From: PVC group bacterium
GTDB taxonomy: Bacteria; Verrucomicrobiota; Kiritimatiellia; SS1-B-03-39; UBA6053
DNA: 8,178 nt
Direction: 5' to 3'
Assembly: GCA_003565035.1 (NCBI GenBank)
Contig: PXDP01000491.1
Span: 1 to 8,178, forward strand
The notes below the pieces were generated by a model. That model worked only from the letters and a program-made list of their open reading frames with translations. It was not told where the DNA came from and ran no database searches. Position numbers and translations under genes: made by a program. Of this stretch, positions 1 to 5,555 are shown in pieces. The stretch's first letter is position 1, and every line of letters starts with the position of its first letter.

Positions 1-708
1 GCCCTCCTCAAAACCCATTTCCCCACGCAGTACACCGGCCGGTATGCACGCTTCGGCTCCCCCTACAACAGCGTACTCCGCGGACAACAGCCCGGCGACC
101 CTAAAGACGAAGCCTGTTTCGAAGCCTGCGCCAGCCGCTGGGCCACCGTCATGGACGACAGCCAAACCCGCGGCCTGCATCTCGTCACCGAAGCTAAATA
201 CGGCATGGGCACCCGCGACGGGACGCTTCACCTCACCCTCGTCCGCTCCCCGGTCACCAACGGAGAAGACTACGATACCCGCCGCATGTACCCCGAAAGC
301 AACCGGCAGCTCAAGTTCCGCGAGAAATGCACCGACCAGGGCCGTCACACCATCCGCTACGCGCTGGGTGGACATTTCGCCGGTCAGCCCGCCGCCGAAA
401 CCGCACCGGCACTCGCGGATATCCTCTACACCCCTCTGCTGCCCGCCGCCCAACCCGCAAACGCTGGTTTCCTGGGCATCGACGGGGCAAACTCTCTGCT
501 CCCCTGCTGGAGTAAACCCCTGGAGAATGGCCGCTGGATACTCCGTTTGCACGAAACCCTCGGACAACAGGGAACCGCCACCCTGCGCATTGCAGAAGGA
601 TGGACCGTGACCCGCACCCGCCTCGCTGAAGACGAAACCACCCCCTGCGACGGCACCGTCACGTTCCGTCCCTACGAAATCGTCAGCCTGATATTCACTC
701 CGGATTGA
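1..708 (+). CDS. GH38 alpha-mannosidase, C-terminal part (5' end outside window)
   Basis: This is the last 235 residues of a protein that is open from base 1 to a TGA at 706-708. It resembles the C-terminal beta-sandwich region of glycoside hydrolase family 38 alpha-mannosidases, which remove alpha-linked mannose from glycans. The supporting motifs are, in order: LLKTHFP near the edge; a G-S-P-Y-N-S-V-L-R-G stretch that fits the family's 'fG.i.R' motif; R-W-A-T-V-M-D-D; G-L-H-L-V-T-E-A-K-Y-G (residues 56-66), matching the 'g..lln..kYG' signature; L-T-L-V-R-S-P; and H-T-I-R-Y-A-L. It ends with a short beta-rich tail (SLIFTPD). The catalytic domain lies outside the window, so activity and localisation cannot be judged. 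An internal ATG at 151 starts a shorter reading but lies inside conserved sequence and is not the real start. The 3' end overlaps obg on the other strand by 14 bp. Confidence 0.85.
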   Translation, partial: ALLKTHFPTQYTGRYARFGSPYNSVLRGQQPGDPKDEACFEACASRWATVMDDSQTRGLHLVTEAKYGMGTRDGTLHLTLVRSPVTNGEDYDTRRMYPESNRQLKFREKCTDQGRHTIRYALGGHFAGQPAAETAPALADILYTPLLPAAQPANAGFLGIDGANSLLPCWSKPLENGRWILRLHETLGQQGTATLRIAEGWTVTRTRLAEDETTPCDGTVTFRPYEIVSLIFTPD

Positions 709-1729
709 TCAAATCCGGCGGCGGATCGTCGCCGAACATGACATCGTGAAGCATTTCCTTCACGGCATCGACCCCCTCGCCCAGTTCCGCAATCACCGGC
801 AGCGCCTCCAGTCCCGTCTCCTCCAGGAAACGGGCCAGGTTTTCGTCTGCGGCCGGCTCATCCATTTTATTGGCCACAATCCGGAACGGCCTTTTGCCCA
901 ACTCGGGGTTGTACAGACGGAGTTCATCGCGCAGCGATTCAAAATCCTCCAGCGGATCCCGGCCTTCCATTCCGCCCATATCCAGCACAAACAGCAACAG
1001 CCGGGTGCGTTCAATGTGCCGTAAAAACTCATGCCCAAGACCGATGCCTTCGTGGGCACCGTCGATCAATCCCGGAATATCCGCAATGCGGGCCCGGCGA
1101 AAATCCTCAAACTCCAATGTGCCCAGTATCGGATTACAGGTGGTGAAGGGATAATTGGCAATTTTGGGATGCGCCTGCGTCAATTTCGTCAGCAGGGTGG
1201 ATTTCCCCGCATTGGGATACCCCACCAGCCCCACATCCGCGATCAGCTTCAGCTCCAGCCAGAGAATCTTCTTTTCTCCTTCGGTTCCAGGCGTGAACTC
1301 CCGGGGGGCCTGATGCGAGGAGGTTTTAAAATGGATATTGCCGAGACCGCCCTTGCCGCCCTGCGCCACATTCAGCTCCTGACCATCCTCAAGCACCTCA
1401 CCAATCACCGGACCATCCTTGCGGTCCAGCCGCACCACCGTGCCGCGCGGAACCTTGACAATTAAATCCTGCCCCCGCCGGCCCGTGCACTGATTCGTGC
1501 CCCCATGCTCACCGATTTCCGCCTTCTGATGCGGATGATCATACAAATCCAGCAGCGAATCCGTCTGCACATCCCCCTTGAGAATCACACTCCCGCCGTC
1601 TCCGCCGTCTCCGCCGCTCGGCCCGCCAAAAGGCACAAACTTCTCACGGCGAAAATATACGCCGCCGTCCCCGCCGTCCCCGGCAGTCACATACAGCTTG
1701 ACTTGATCTCTGAACAATATTGGTTTCAT
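695..1729 (-). CDS. obg: Obg/CgtA family GTPase (ribosome assembly)
   Basis: Obg is a cytoplasmic GTPase that binds the 50S subunit and acts in late ribosome assembly and growth control. The 344 residues fit the family. The glycine-rich N-terminal Obg fold covers about 1-158, with GDGGDGG repeats near residues 18-46 and K-F-V-P-F-G-G-P-S-G-G-D-G-G-D-G-G. The G domain follows: G1 GYPNAGKS (170-177), G2 Thr-Thr at 196-197, G3 DIPG (217-220) followed by LIDGAHEGIGLGHEFLRHIE, and G4 NKMD (287-290). At the G5 position it reads V-I-A-E-L-G-E-G, where the usual form is I-S-A-x-x-G-x-G, so the Ser is replaced. There is no extra C-terminal OCT domain. I chose the ATG at 1729 because GGGA sits 6 bases before it. 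An in-frame GTG at 1741 would add only four residues and would absorb that GGGA. The gene is third in rplU-rpmA-obg and starts 65 bp after the rpmA stop. Confidence 0.96.
   Translation of the reverse strand: MKPILFRDQVKLYVTAGDGGDGGVYFRREKFVPFGGPSGGDGGDGGSVILKGDVQTDSLLDLYDHPHQKAEIGEHGGTNQCTGRRGQDLIVKVPRGTVVRLDRKDGPVIGEVLEDGQELNVAQGGKGGLGNIHFKTSSHQAPREFTPGTEGEKKILWLELKLIADVGLVGYPNAGKSTLLTKLTQAHPKIANYPFTTCNPILGTLEFEDFRRARIADIPGLIDGAHEGIGLGHEFLRHIERTRLLLFVLDMGGMEGRDPLEDFESLRDELRLYNPELGKRPFRIVANKMDEPAADENLARFLEETGLEALPVIAELGEGVDAVKEMLHDVMFGDDPPPDLINPE
700..718. other. Short inverted repeat across two converging stop codons
   Basis: CCGGATT (700-706) and AATCCGG (712-718) form a perfect 7-bp stem around a GATCA loop. 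It spans the mannosidase stop (706-708) and the last codons of obg on the other strand. Neither side has a T-tract, so it is not a canonical rho-independent terminator. It could act as a weak bidirectional 3' end or as an mRNA 3' stabiliser. It may also be chance in GC-rich coding sequence. Confidence 0.3.
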
Positions 1730-1742
1730 GATTTTTCCCACA

Positions 1743-1773
1743 AAAAACGCGGGTCATCAAGACCCGCGTTTTT
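1743..1773 (-). terminator. Strong hairpin with T-tract between rpmA and obg
   Basis: A perfect 13-bp stem pairs 1743-1755 with 1761-1773 around a 5-base loop. The GC core is ACGCGGGTC/GACCCGCGT, flanked by A and T runs on both sides. On the minus strand the stem ends in six T residues (1747-1742), as in an intrinsic terminator, and the structure is symmetrical enough to work in both directions. It follows rpmA and ends 12 bases before the obg ATG at 1729. No promoter fits between the hairpin and obg, so obg expression must depend on read-through, antitermination or RNA processing, or on a promoter inside rpmA. Confidence 0.8.
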
Positions 1774-1780
1774 CCAGCTT

Positions 1781-1795
1781 ATCCGGAAACCGGAT
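1781..1795. other. Small hairpin abutting the rpmA stop codon
   Basis: ATCCGG (1781-1786) and CCGGAT (1790-1795) form a 6-bp stem with an AAA loop, touching the last base of the rpmA stop codon (1795-1797). Read on the minus strand it lies just before the larger terminator-like hairpin. It may help ribosome or RNase handling at the 3' end of rpmA. It is short enough to be coincidental. Confidence 0.3.
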
Positions 1796-2067
1796 TAATT
1801 TACGCCCGCTTCGACCGCTTCAGCGGCTTCGCGGATATTGATACGCCGCCCGTCGCGGTCAAAATACACTTCGCCGTCTTTCAGCGCAAACAGCGTGAAA
1901 TCGCGGCCCTGGCCGACATTGCGGCCGGCGTGCCATTTGGTGCCGAGCTGACGAATCAGAATGTTGCCGGCAATGACTTTCTCACCGCCAAAACGTTTCA
2001 CACCGCGGCGCTGCGCATTACTGTCGCGGCCGTTCTTACTGGTGCCCTGTCCTTTTTTATGTGCCAT
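1795..2067 (-). CDS. rpmA: 50S ribosomal protein bL27
   Basis: bL27 is a small basic protein of the large ribosomal subunit whose N-terminal arm reaches the peptidyl-transferase centre. The 90-residue product begins M-A-H-K-K-G-Q-G-T-S-K-N-G-R-D-S and continues with Q-R-R-G-V-K-R-F-G-G, then I-R-Q-L-G-T-K-W-H-A-G-N-V-type core motifs. This is the classic family sequence at the usual length of about 85-95. The start is already M-A-H-K-K-G, so it lacks the cleaved N-terminal extension found in Firmicutes. The tail after residue 80 (EAAEAVEAGVN) is acidic and not conserved. The gene is second in the rplU-rpmA-obg cluster, 31 bp after the rplU stop, with a strong ribosome-binding site upstream. 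Confidence 0.98.
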   Translation of the reverse strand: MAHKKGQGTSKNGRDSNAQRRGVKRFGGEKVIAGNILIRQLGTKWHAGRNVGQGRDFTLFALKDGEVYFDRDGRRINIREAAEAVEAGVN

Positions 2068-2076
2068 GGATCAATT

Positions 2077-2082
2077 CTCCTT
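2077..2082 (-). promoter_or_regulatory. Strong Shine-Dalgarno site of rpmA
   Basis: On the minus strand the bases read AAGGAG, nine bases before the rpmA ATG. This is the clearest Shine-Dalgarno sequence in the window. Most other genes here have weak or no recognisable site, so it fits high translation of a ribosomal protein and confirms the start codon. Confidence 0.8.
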
Positions 2083-2098
2083 CGTAAAACACAAAGCC

Positions 2099-2410
2099 TT
2101 AAGCCAGTGCCTTGATTTTAATTTTGGTCAATTCCTGACGGTGGCCCATCCGGCGTTTATAGCCCTTGCGGCGTTTCTTTTTGAAAGCAATCAGCTTCGG
2201 ACCGCGAAAATGTTCCATCACTTCCGCTTTGACCACTGCCGAGGCCAGGTCTCCGCCCAAAGCAAGACCGGCATCACCGGAAAGCGCCAAAACCTTGTCA
2301 ATCGTCAGCTCACCGCCAACTTCAGCGTCAAGACGCTCAATGGTCAGCACATCGCCTTCAGAGACTTTGTACTGTTTTCCACCGGTTTCAATAACTGCAT
2401 ATGCACTCAT
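2099..2410 (-). CDS. rplU: 50S ribosomal protein bL21
   Basis: bL21 binds 23S rRNA in the large subunit. The 103-residue product has the family hallmarks: M-S-A-Y-A-V-I-E-T-G-G-K-Q-Y-K-V at the start, then G-D-V-L-T-I-E-R-L, and the highly basic signature F-K-K-K-R-R-K-G-Y-K-R-R-M-G-H-R-Q near the C-terminus (about 77-93), followed by the typical end L-T-K-I-K-I. Length matches the usual value of about 103. The ATG at 2410 has AGGA (2424-2421 on the minus strand) ten bases upstream. It is the first gene of the rplU-rpmA-obg cluster, with a promoter and a structured leader just upstream. Confidence 0.98.
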   Translation of the reverse strand: MSAYAVIETGGKQYKVSEGDVLTIERLDAEVGGELTIDKVLALSGDAGLALGGDLASAVVKAEVMEHFRGPKLIAFKKKRRKGYKRRMGHRQELTKIKIKALA

Positions 2411-2438
2411 GATTCAATATTCCTGGGGTAAATCGTTG

Positions 2439-2457
2439 TCGGGCTTTCACCCGAAAG
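2439..2457 (-). promoter_or_regulatory. rplU leader with two overlapping hairpins
   Basis: On the minus strand, downstream of the predicted promoter and before the rplU start, the RNA can form either of two hairpins. One is CTTTC-GGGT-GAAAG (2457-2444). The other is TCGGG-TGAAAG-CCCGA (2454-2439). They share bases, so they exclude each other. This is the kind of arrangement used in ribosomal-protein autogenous leaders, though I cannot match it to a named leader family. Both stems are only 5 bp and chance is possible. Confidence 0.35.
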
Positions 2458-2468
2458 GGAGGCGAGTC

Positions 2469-2496
2469 ATTACGGCAAATTCCCCCGGTCTGTCAA
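2469..2496 (-). promoter_or_regulatory. Sigma70-type promoter for rplU-rpmA(-obg)
   Basis: On the minus strand there is a perfect -35 box TTGACA (2496-2491), a 16-bp spacer, and a -10-like CGTAAT (2474-2469, four of six matches to TATAAT). Transcription would start near 2462, leaving a leader of about 50 bases before rplU. The perfect -35 and the position directly upstream of a ribosomal-protein operon support it; the -10 box is only moderate. Confidence 0.6.
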
Positions 2497-2551
2497 GCTC
2501 TCCCGCAAAAAAACTTTGCAGGCTTCGCACTCTTCCGGTATGCATCCGTCC

Positions 2552-3583
2552 ATGTCCGAACGCCTCACTCAACATCCTGTCCGCCAGGGCCCCCGCTGGG
2601 TCACATGGATCCCCGGAATCCTGCACCTCGTCTTCGCCATTGTCCTGGGCGCAACCGCCCCGCGCACCTGGGAGCTTCCCGAGTCCCCGGGGACCCCGTA
2701 TCTGCGGCTGTGCCGTGCTCTTCCGGCACATGGCGGGCCTATTCTCCATCTCCTCCTGACTCTGGCGTTGCTCTGGGGGGCCGGAAAACTAGTCCGGGCA
2801 CTGCTGCCTCCCAAATCACCGGCGGCCACCGGCACCCTCGCCCAGTCCCTCGGGAGCAGCACGCTGTTCATCGCACTCACGCCATGGTTTCAGGAACTGC
2901 TTTATCCAAATACGCTCCTCCCCGCGCTGACCGCCCTGACCTGGGCACAGCTGACCCTCCTGCACAGCCTTTCACCCGGCAAACACCCACTCGCGGCTCT
3001 CTCCGGACTTCTGAGTGGACTGACAGCCGGACTGTCCTTCTATGCCGGCCTGGGAATCGTTCCACTGGGAATCTGGATGCTCACCGACCTGTTCCGTAAA
3101 ACAGAACAGGCACTTCGCCGCATCGCTTTTTTCACCGCCGGCATGGTCATTGCGCTTCTCCCATTTGCCCGTGAGATCCCCGAACGTGTCCGGGAGGCCC
3201 CCTTCGCACCGGAGGACTGGACCCGGTCTCTCACCCCTCTTTTCACCGCCTTCGGTGTCGGCGGACTGCTCCTCCTCCTCCTTGGACTTCTCGTGGGCAC
3301 CCTGCAAAAAAACCGCATTTTGCTGACGCTTATTCTCAGCACCGGTCTCCTGCTCAAAGCCGGCCATGTCGCAATCGGCTCCCCAAACCCTCTCCAGACC
3401 GGTGCCATCCTCTTCTATCCCGGTCTCCTCTGCGCATACGGAATTTTCCGGATTCTCAAAGGCGTTGAATCCGGTGTCCATGCCGTAAACCCCGCCAAAG
3501 CCAAATCCATCACCCTCCTCATGCTCATCCTCCTCCTGGTCGGCCTCAAAATCTGGGCCGCCGTGCTTCTTCGCCAAATGTGA
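2552..3583 (+). CDS. Polytopic membrane protein of unknown family
   Basis: I do not recognise a family. From the ATG at 2552 the product has 343 residues with roughly eight to ten hydrophobic segments, around 20-35, 62-84, 100-115, 118-140, 147-178, 189-206, 228-250, 255-273, 283-300 and 319-340. It is clearly an integral inner-membrane protein. Short basic loops (FRKTEQALRR near 181-190, LQKN near 251) would face the cytoplasm. A more polar loop at about 207-226 carries charged residues. The P-W-F-Q-E-L-L-Y-P-N stretch near 111-120, plus the run of alternating helices, is loosely reminiscent of DUF2723/GT-C-type multi-helix proteins, but the typical acidic motif near the N-terminus is not visible, so I do not claim it. 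Alternative starts are ATG 2540 and TTG 2516; none has a good ribosome-binding site. The gene is divergent from rplU. Confidence 0.8.
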   Translation: MSERLTQHPVRQGPRWVTWIPGILHLVFAIVLGATAPRTWELPESPGTPYLRLCRALPAHGGPILHLLLTLALLWGAGKLVRALLPPKSPAATGTLAQSLGSSTLFIALTPWFQELLYPNTLLPALTALTWAQLTLLHSLSPGKHPLAALSGLLSGLTAGLSFYAGLGIVPLGIWMLTDLFRKTEQALRRIAFFTAGMVIALLPFAREIPERVREAPFAPEDWTRSLTPLFTAFGVGGLLLLLLGLLVGTLQKNRILLTLILSTGLLLKAGHVAIGSPNPLQTGAILFYPGLLCAYGIFRILKGVESGVHAVNPAKAKSITLLMLILLLVGLKIWAAVLLRQM

Positions 3584-3640
3584 CTTTTTTTCATTTATCC
3601 ATTGCCTCAGCATCCAAATCCTGACATAGAGAGCCGCACT

Positions 3641-3730
3641 ATGGGACAACAACTCAGAAAAATCGTAAAACGCAAAGCGCGCAAGCGCCAACTCAAACGG
3701 AAAAAAGCCGAGGCGAAAGCCTCTGCCTGA
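3641..3730 (+). CDS. 29-residue highly basic peptide gene
   Basis: An ATG at 3641 opens a 30-codon frame ending in TGA (3728-3730). The peptide starts M-G-Q-Q-L-R-K-I-V-K-R-K and has 13 Lys/Arg and one acidic residue in 29, with an Ala-rich C-terminal tail. In composition it resembles tiny ribosome-associated proteins such as Thx or the basic tail of bS21, and an RNA- or ribosome-binding role is plausible, but I cannot assign a family. It fills an otherwise empty gap between two genes. A weak purine run (AGAGAG, 3628-3633) lies upstream. Its AAA-rich codons differ from the C-rich neighbours, mainly because of the Lys content. It may be transcribed with the lipoprotein gene 31 bp downstream. 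Conservation of the reading frame would be the deciding evidence. Confidence 0.6.
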   Translation: MGQQLRKIVKRKARKRQLKRKKAEAKASA

Positions 3731-3749
3731 TCCCCGTACACCATCAGGC
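3710..3749 (+). other. Two hairpins at the end of the small basic gene
   Basis: GAGGC (3710-3714) and GCCTC (3719-3723) enclose a GAAA tetraloop of the stable GNRA class. Immediately after it, GCCTGAT (3725-3731) pairs with ATCAGGC (3743-3749) across an 11-base loop and contains the stop codon of the small gene. No T-tract follows, so a canonical terminator is not supported. The pair could mark a 3' end, slow RNases or uncouple translation from the lipoprotein gene. Confidence 0.4.
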
Positions 3750-3761
3750 CGGTTCTCCATC

Positions 3762-4499
3762 ATGCGTGTCAAGCCGCCCCTGAAGCTTCTTCTCTGCACC
3801 CTGCTCCTCGCGAGTACAGGGTGCAGAACTACGTCCGGTCACCGCCCCCCCTCCGCCACCCGGCCCCGGTCCGCGGAGATCTCGCCTCTTCGCACCGAGC
3901 TTCTCCTGCTGAATATTGCCGAAGCTTCCGGATGGGTCGCGTTCACGGACTCCTCCACGGATGCGGAGGACACCGAGGACTACCGCATCCTCATTCAGCG
4001 GGAATCCACCGGGGAGATCCTCTTTGAAAGCAGTATCCCACTGGCCCGGGGGCTGCGCACCCACGGATTCGAAATGAGCCGTGAGGATGCCCGCCTCCTC
4101 AACATTGCATCCACTGTGGATGCCGGAATCCTCCCGCCCCTCCAGCATATCCAGGCGGAACCCGTGACAGACCGGGACGTGACCGCCCCCGCCCCTGCGG
4201 AGCCTGAAGAGTCCATCTCTGTGCTCACCGGTGTTCAGGTGATCGAAGCCACCAAAACCACGCTGATCCTTCAACTCGACGATCCCGAACGGCTCAACCT
4301 TGGCGGACGTCTCTTTCTGCGCACCCCGCCCGAAGTGATGCTGGATCCCGATACCGGAGAGACCCTGATTCTCTCCCGCGGTCAGATCGCCGCCCTTCTG
4401 GAGATTACAGATCTCACCGGGGACCGCGCCACCGCCACCCTTCTGAGCGGTGCCATTCCCGCCGAAGGTTATCTCGAAAAGGTGGATCCGGAGCTGTAA
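3762..4499 (+). CDS. Putative lipoprotein with FlgT-C-like C-terminal region
   Basis: The 245-residue product starts M-R-V-K-P-P-L-K-L-L-L-C-T-L-L-L-A-S-T-G-C. This is a basic n-region, a hydrophobic core and a Cys at position 21, which looks like a lipoprotein signal peptide, although Ser at -3 is atypical of the lipobox. A Pro/Ser/Thr-rich linker follows (22-40). The middle (about 41-132) is of unknown fold. A second Pro/Ala-rich stretch (140-150) leads to a C-terminal domain (about 152-245) with the pattern G-G-R-L-F-L-R...L-D-P-D-T-G-E-T-L...R-G-Q-I-A-A-L-L-E-I-T-D...A-T-A-T-L-L-S-G. That pattern resembles the beta-barrel-like FlgT C-terminal repeat found in many envelope proteins. The likely location is the outer membrane or periplasm. 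Specific function is unknown. Start ATG 3762 has no clear Shine-Dalgarno. It is followed 32 bp later by the thioredoxin gene. Confidence 0.75.
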   Translation: MRVKPPLKLLLCTLLLASTGCRTTSGHRPPSATRPRSAEISPLRTELLLLNIAEASGWVAFTDSSTDAEDTEDYRILIQRESTGEILFESSIPLARGLRTHGFEMSREDARLLNIASTVDAGILPPLQHIQAEPVTDRDVTAPAPAEPEESISVLTGVQVIEATKTTLILQLDDPERLNLGGRLFLRTPPEVMLDPDTGETLILSRGQIAALLEITDLTGDRATATLLSGAIPAEGYLEKVDPEL

Positions 4500-4531
4500 G
4501 ATTCCCGGTGCTCCGCCGACCGACAGGTGCT

Positions 4532-4954
4532 ATGAAAAAATCCACTCTGTTTCTTATCCTCGGTATCGCCGCCCTCTTCACACTTCAGAATCTCCGCCGC
4601 CCCCGCGTGGATCTGGAGACTCTCAGCCCACTGATTGTCCACGGAGCGGACAACACCTTTGCGGACCTCTCCGCCCGGAGCGAATGGGTCCTCGTTGACT
4701 TCTGGGCCCCCTGGTGCGGCCCCTGCGCCCGCCTGAAGCCCGAACTCAGCGCCCTCGCACCGCTCTACGAGAACAAAATCGACTTCCTCGCGATGAACGT
4801 CGATGAAACCCAGGCCACCGCCGGCTTTTTCGGCATCAGCGGCATCCCGGCCCTGGTCCTGCTGCGCAACGGCGTGGAAGTGGACCGTTGGACCGGATTT
4901 GCCCCTAAAAATGTTCTGCAACATTGGCTCGACGGGCACGTCCGCGAAAGCTAA
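4532..4954 (+). CDS. Membrane-anchored thioredoxin-like protein
   Basis: This is a 140-residue thioredoxin-fold oxidoreductase. An N-terminal hydrophobic segment (about 4-20, after M-K-K-S) is a signal anchor that would place the catalytic domain in the periplasm. The domain (about 38-138) carries the active site W-A-P-W-C-G-P-C, with Cys at 62 and 65, and the cis-proline loop G-I-P-A at 104-107 (Pro106). The canonical W-C-G-P-C and the V-D-E-T segment indicate a thiol-disulfide oxidoreductase of the classical Trx type; the exact partner is unknown. It could reduce or oxidise envelope proteins, but the sequence does not distinguish the two. The ATG at 4532 was preferred to the GTG at 4508 because AGG lies just before it and the anchor starts cleanly there. 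It lies 32 bp after the lipoprotein gene and 10 bp before ruvA. Confidence 0.9.
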   Translation: MKKSTLFLILGIAALFTLQNLRRPRVDLETLSPLIVHGADNTFADLSARSEWVLVDFWAPWCGPCARLKPELSALAPLYENKIDFLAMNVDETQATAGFFGISGIPALVLLRNGVEVDRWTGFAPKNVLQHWLDGHVRES

Positions 4955-4964
4955 ACCTGCGGAC

Positions 4965-5555
4965 ATGATTGAATTTCTCGAAGGCACGCTCATCGAAAAG
5001 CATCCCACCCACGTGGTCCTCCAATGCGGAGGGATCGCCTTCCGTCTGCCCATTCCCCTCTGCGCCCACGACAGCCTCCCGGCACCGGGTCACAGCACCC
5101 GCGTACTCACGCATCTGGCCGTCCGGGAGGACGATCTCACTCTTTTCGGATTCGCCACCGAAGAGGAACGCCTCATGTTCGAACGGCTCATTCTCGTTTC
5201 CGGCATCGGCCCCAAACTCGCCCTCACCGCTCTCAGCGGCATGAGCATCCGCGAGCTGAAAACCGCCATTGTCGAAGGCGATGTTAAACGCCTCAGCAGT
5301 ATCTCCGGCATCGGCAAAAAAACCGCCGAACGGATTGTCATCGAACTCCGGGATAAAATCGGCAAAGCCGAAATTATGGCCCTTTCCTCCGGGGAAGGCC
5401 CCGTAAACACAAGACTTCGCGATGCCATTCTCGCTCTCGTGGCCCTCGGATTCAAACAGCAGGATGCCAAATCCCTTATCGATAAGGTTCCCGGCCGGGA
5501 CGATCCCGATGTCAATGTCGATGAACTCATCCGCCGCGCCCTCGCCACCCGATGA
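4965..5555 (+). CDS. ruvA: Holliday junction branch-migration protein RuvA
   Basis: RuvA tetramers bind Holliday junctions and load the RuvB motor for branch migration in recombinational repair. The 196-residue length is normal. Domain I (OB fold, about 1-63) starts M-I-E-F-L-E-G-T-L and ends in V-R-E-D-D-L-T-L-F-G-F; Glu55-Asp56 correspond to the acidic pin. Domain II has two helix-hairpin-helix motifs, S-G-I-G-P-K (79-84) and S-G-I-G-K-K-T-A-E-R (114-123). Domain III (about 149-196) is the small C-terminal domain that contacts RuvB. The frame is open upstream to 4803, but the conserved N-terminus fixes ATG 4965. No ruvB or ruvC is visible in the window. It is 10 bp after the thioredoxin gene and overlaps the next gene by ATGA, so translation is probably coupled. 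Confidence 0.97.
   Translation: MIEFLEGTLIEKHPTHVVLQCGGIAFRLPIPLCAHDSLPAPGHSTRVLTHLAVREDDLTLFGFATEEERLMFERLILVSGIGPKLALTALSGMSIRELKTAIVEGDVKRLSSISGIGKKTAERIVIELRDKIGKAEIMALSSGEGPVNTRLRDAILALVALGFKQQDAKSLIDKVPGRDDPDVNVDELIRRALATR

Noticed and set aside
44..610. Plus-strand frame of 188 codons inside the mannosidase region
   Set aside because: It is rich in Pro, Ser and Thr with no motifs. The overlapping frame that is open from base 1 carries the GH38 motifs.
1580..1690. Apparent short tandem repeats (tccgccgtc units)
   Set aside because: They encode the Gly-Asp-Gly-Gly runs of the Obg N-terminal domain and are not an independent repeat element.
2516..2544. Possible plus-strand promoter TTGCAG with a -10 near 2539
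   Set aside because: The -10 matches only three of six bases and overlaps a candidate start codon, so it is not supported.
3602..3630. Possible promoter TTGCCT - 17 bp - CATAGA before the small basic gene
   Set aside because: The -10 matches only three of six bases and transcription would start within a few bases of the ATG; too weak to list.
2972..3799. Minus-strand open frame of 275 codons opposite the membrane protein and small basic gene
   Set aside because: It has a Glu/Gly-rich composition without motifs and is antisense to a frame with clean transmembrane periodicity, so it is a shadow.
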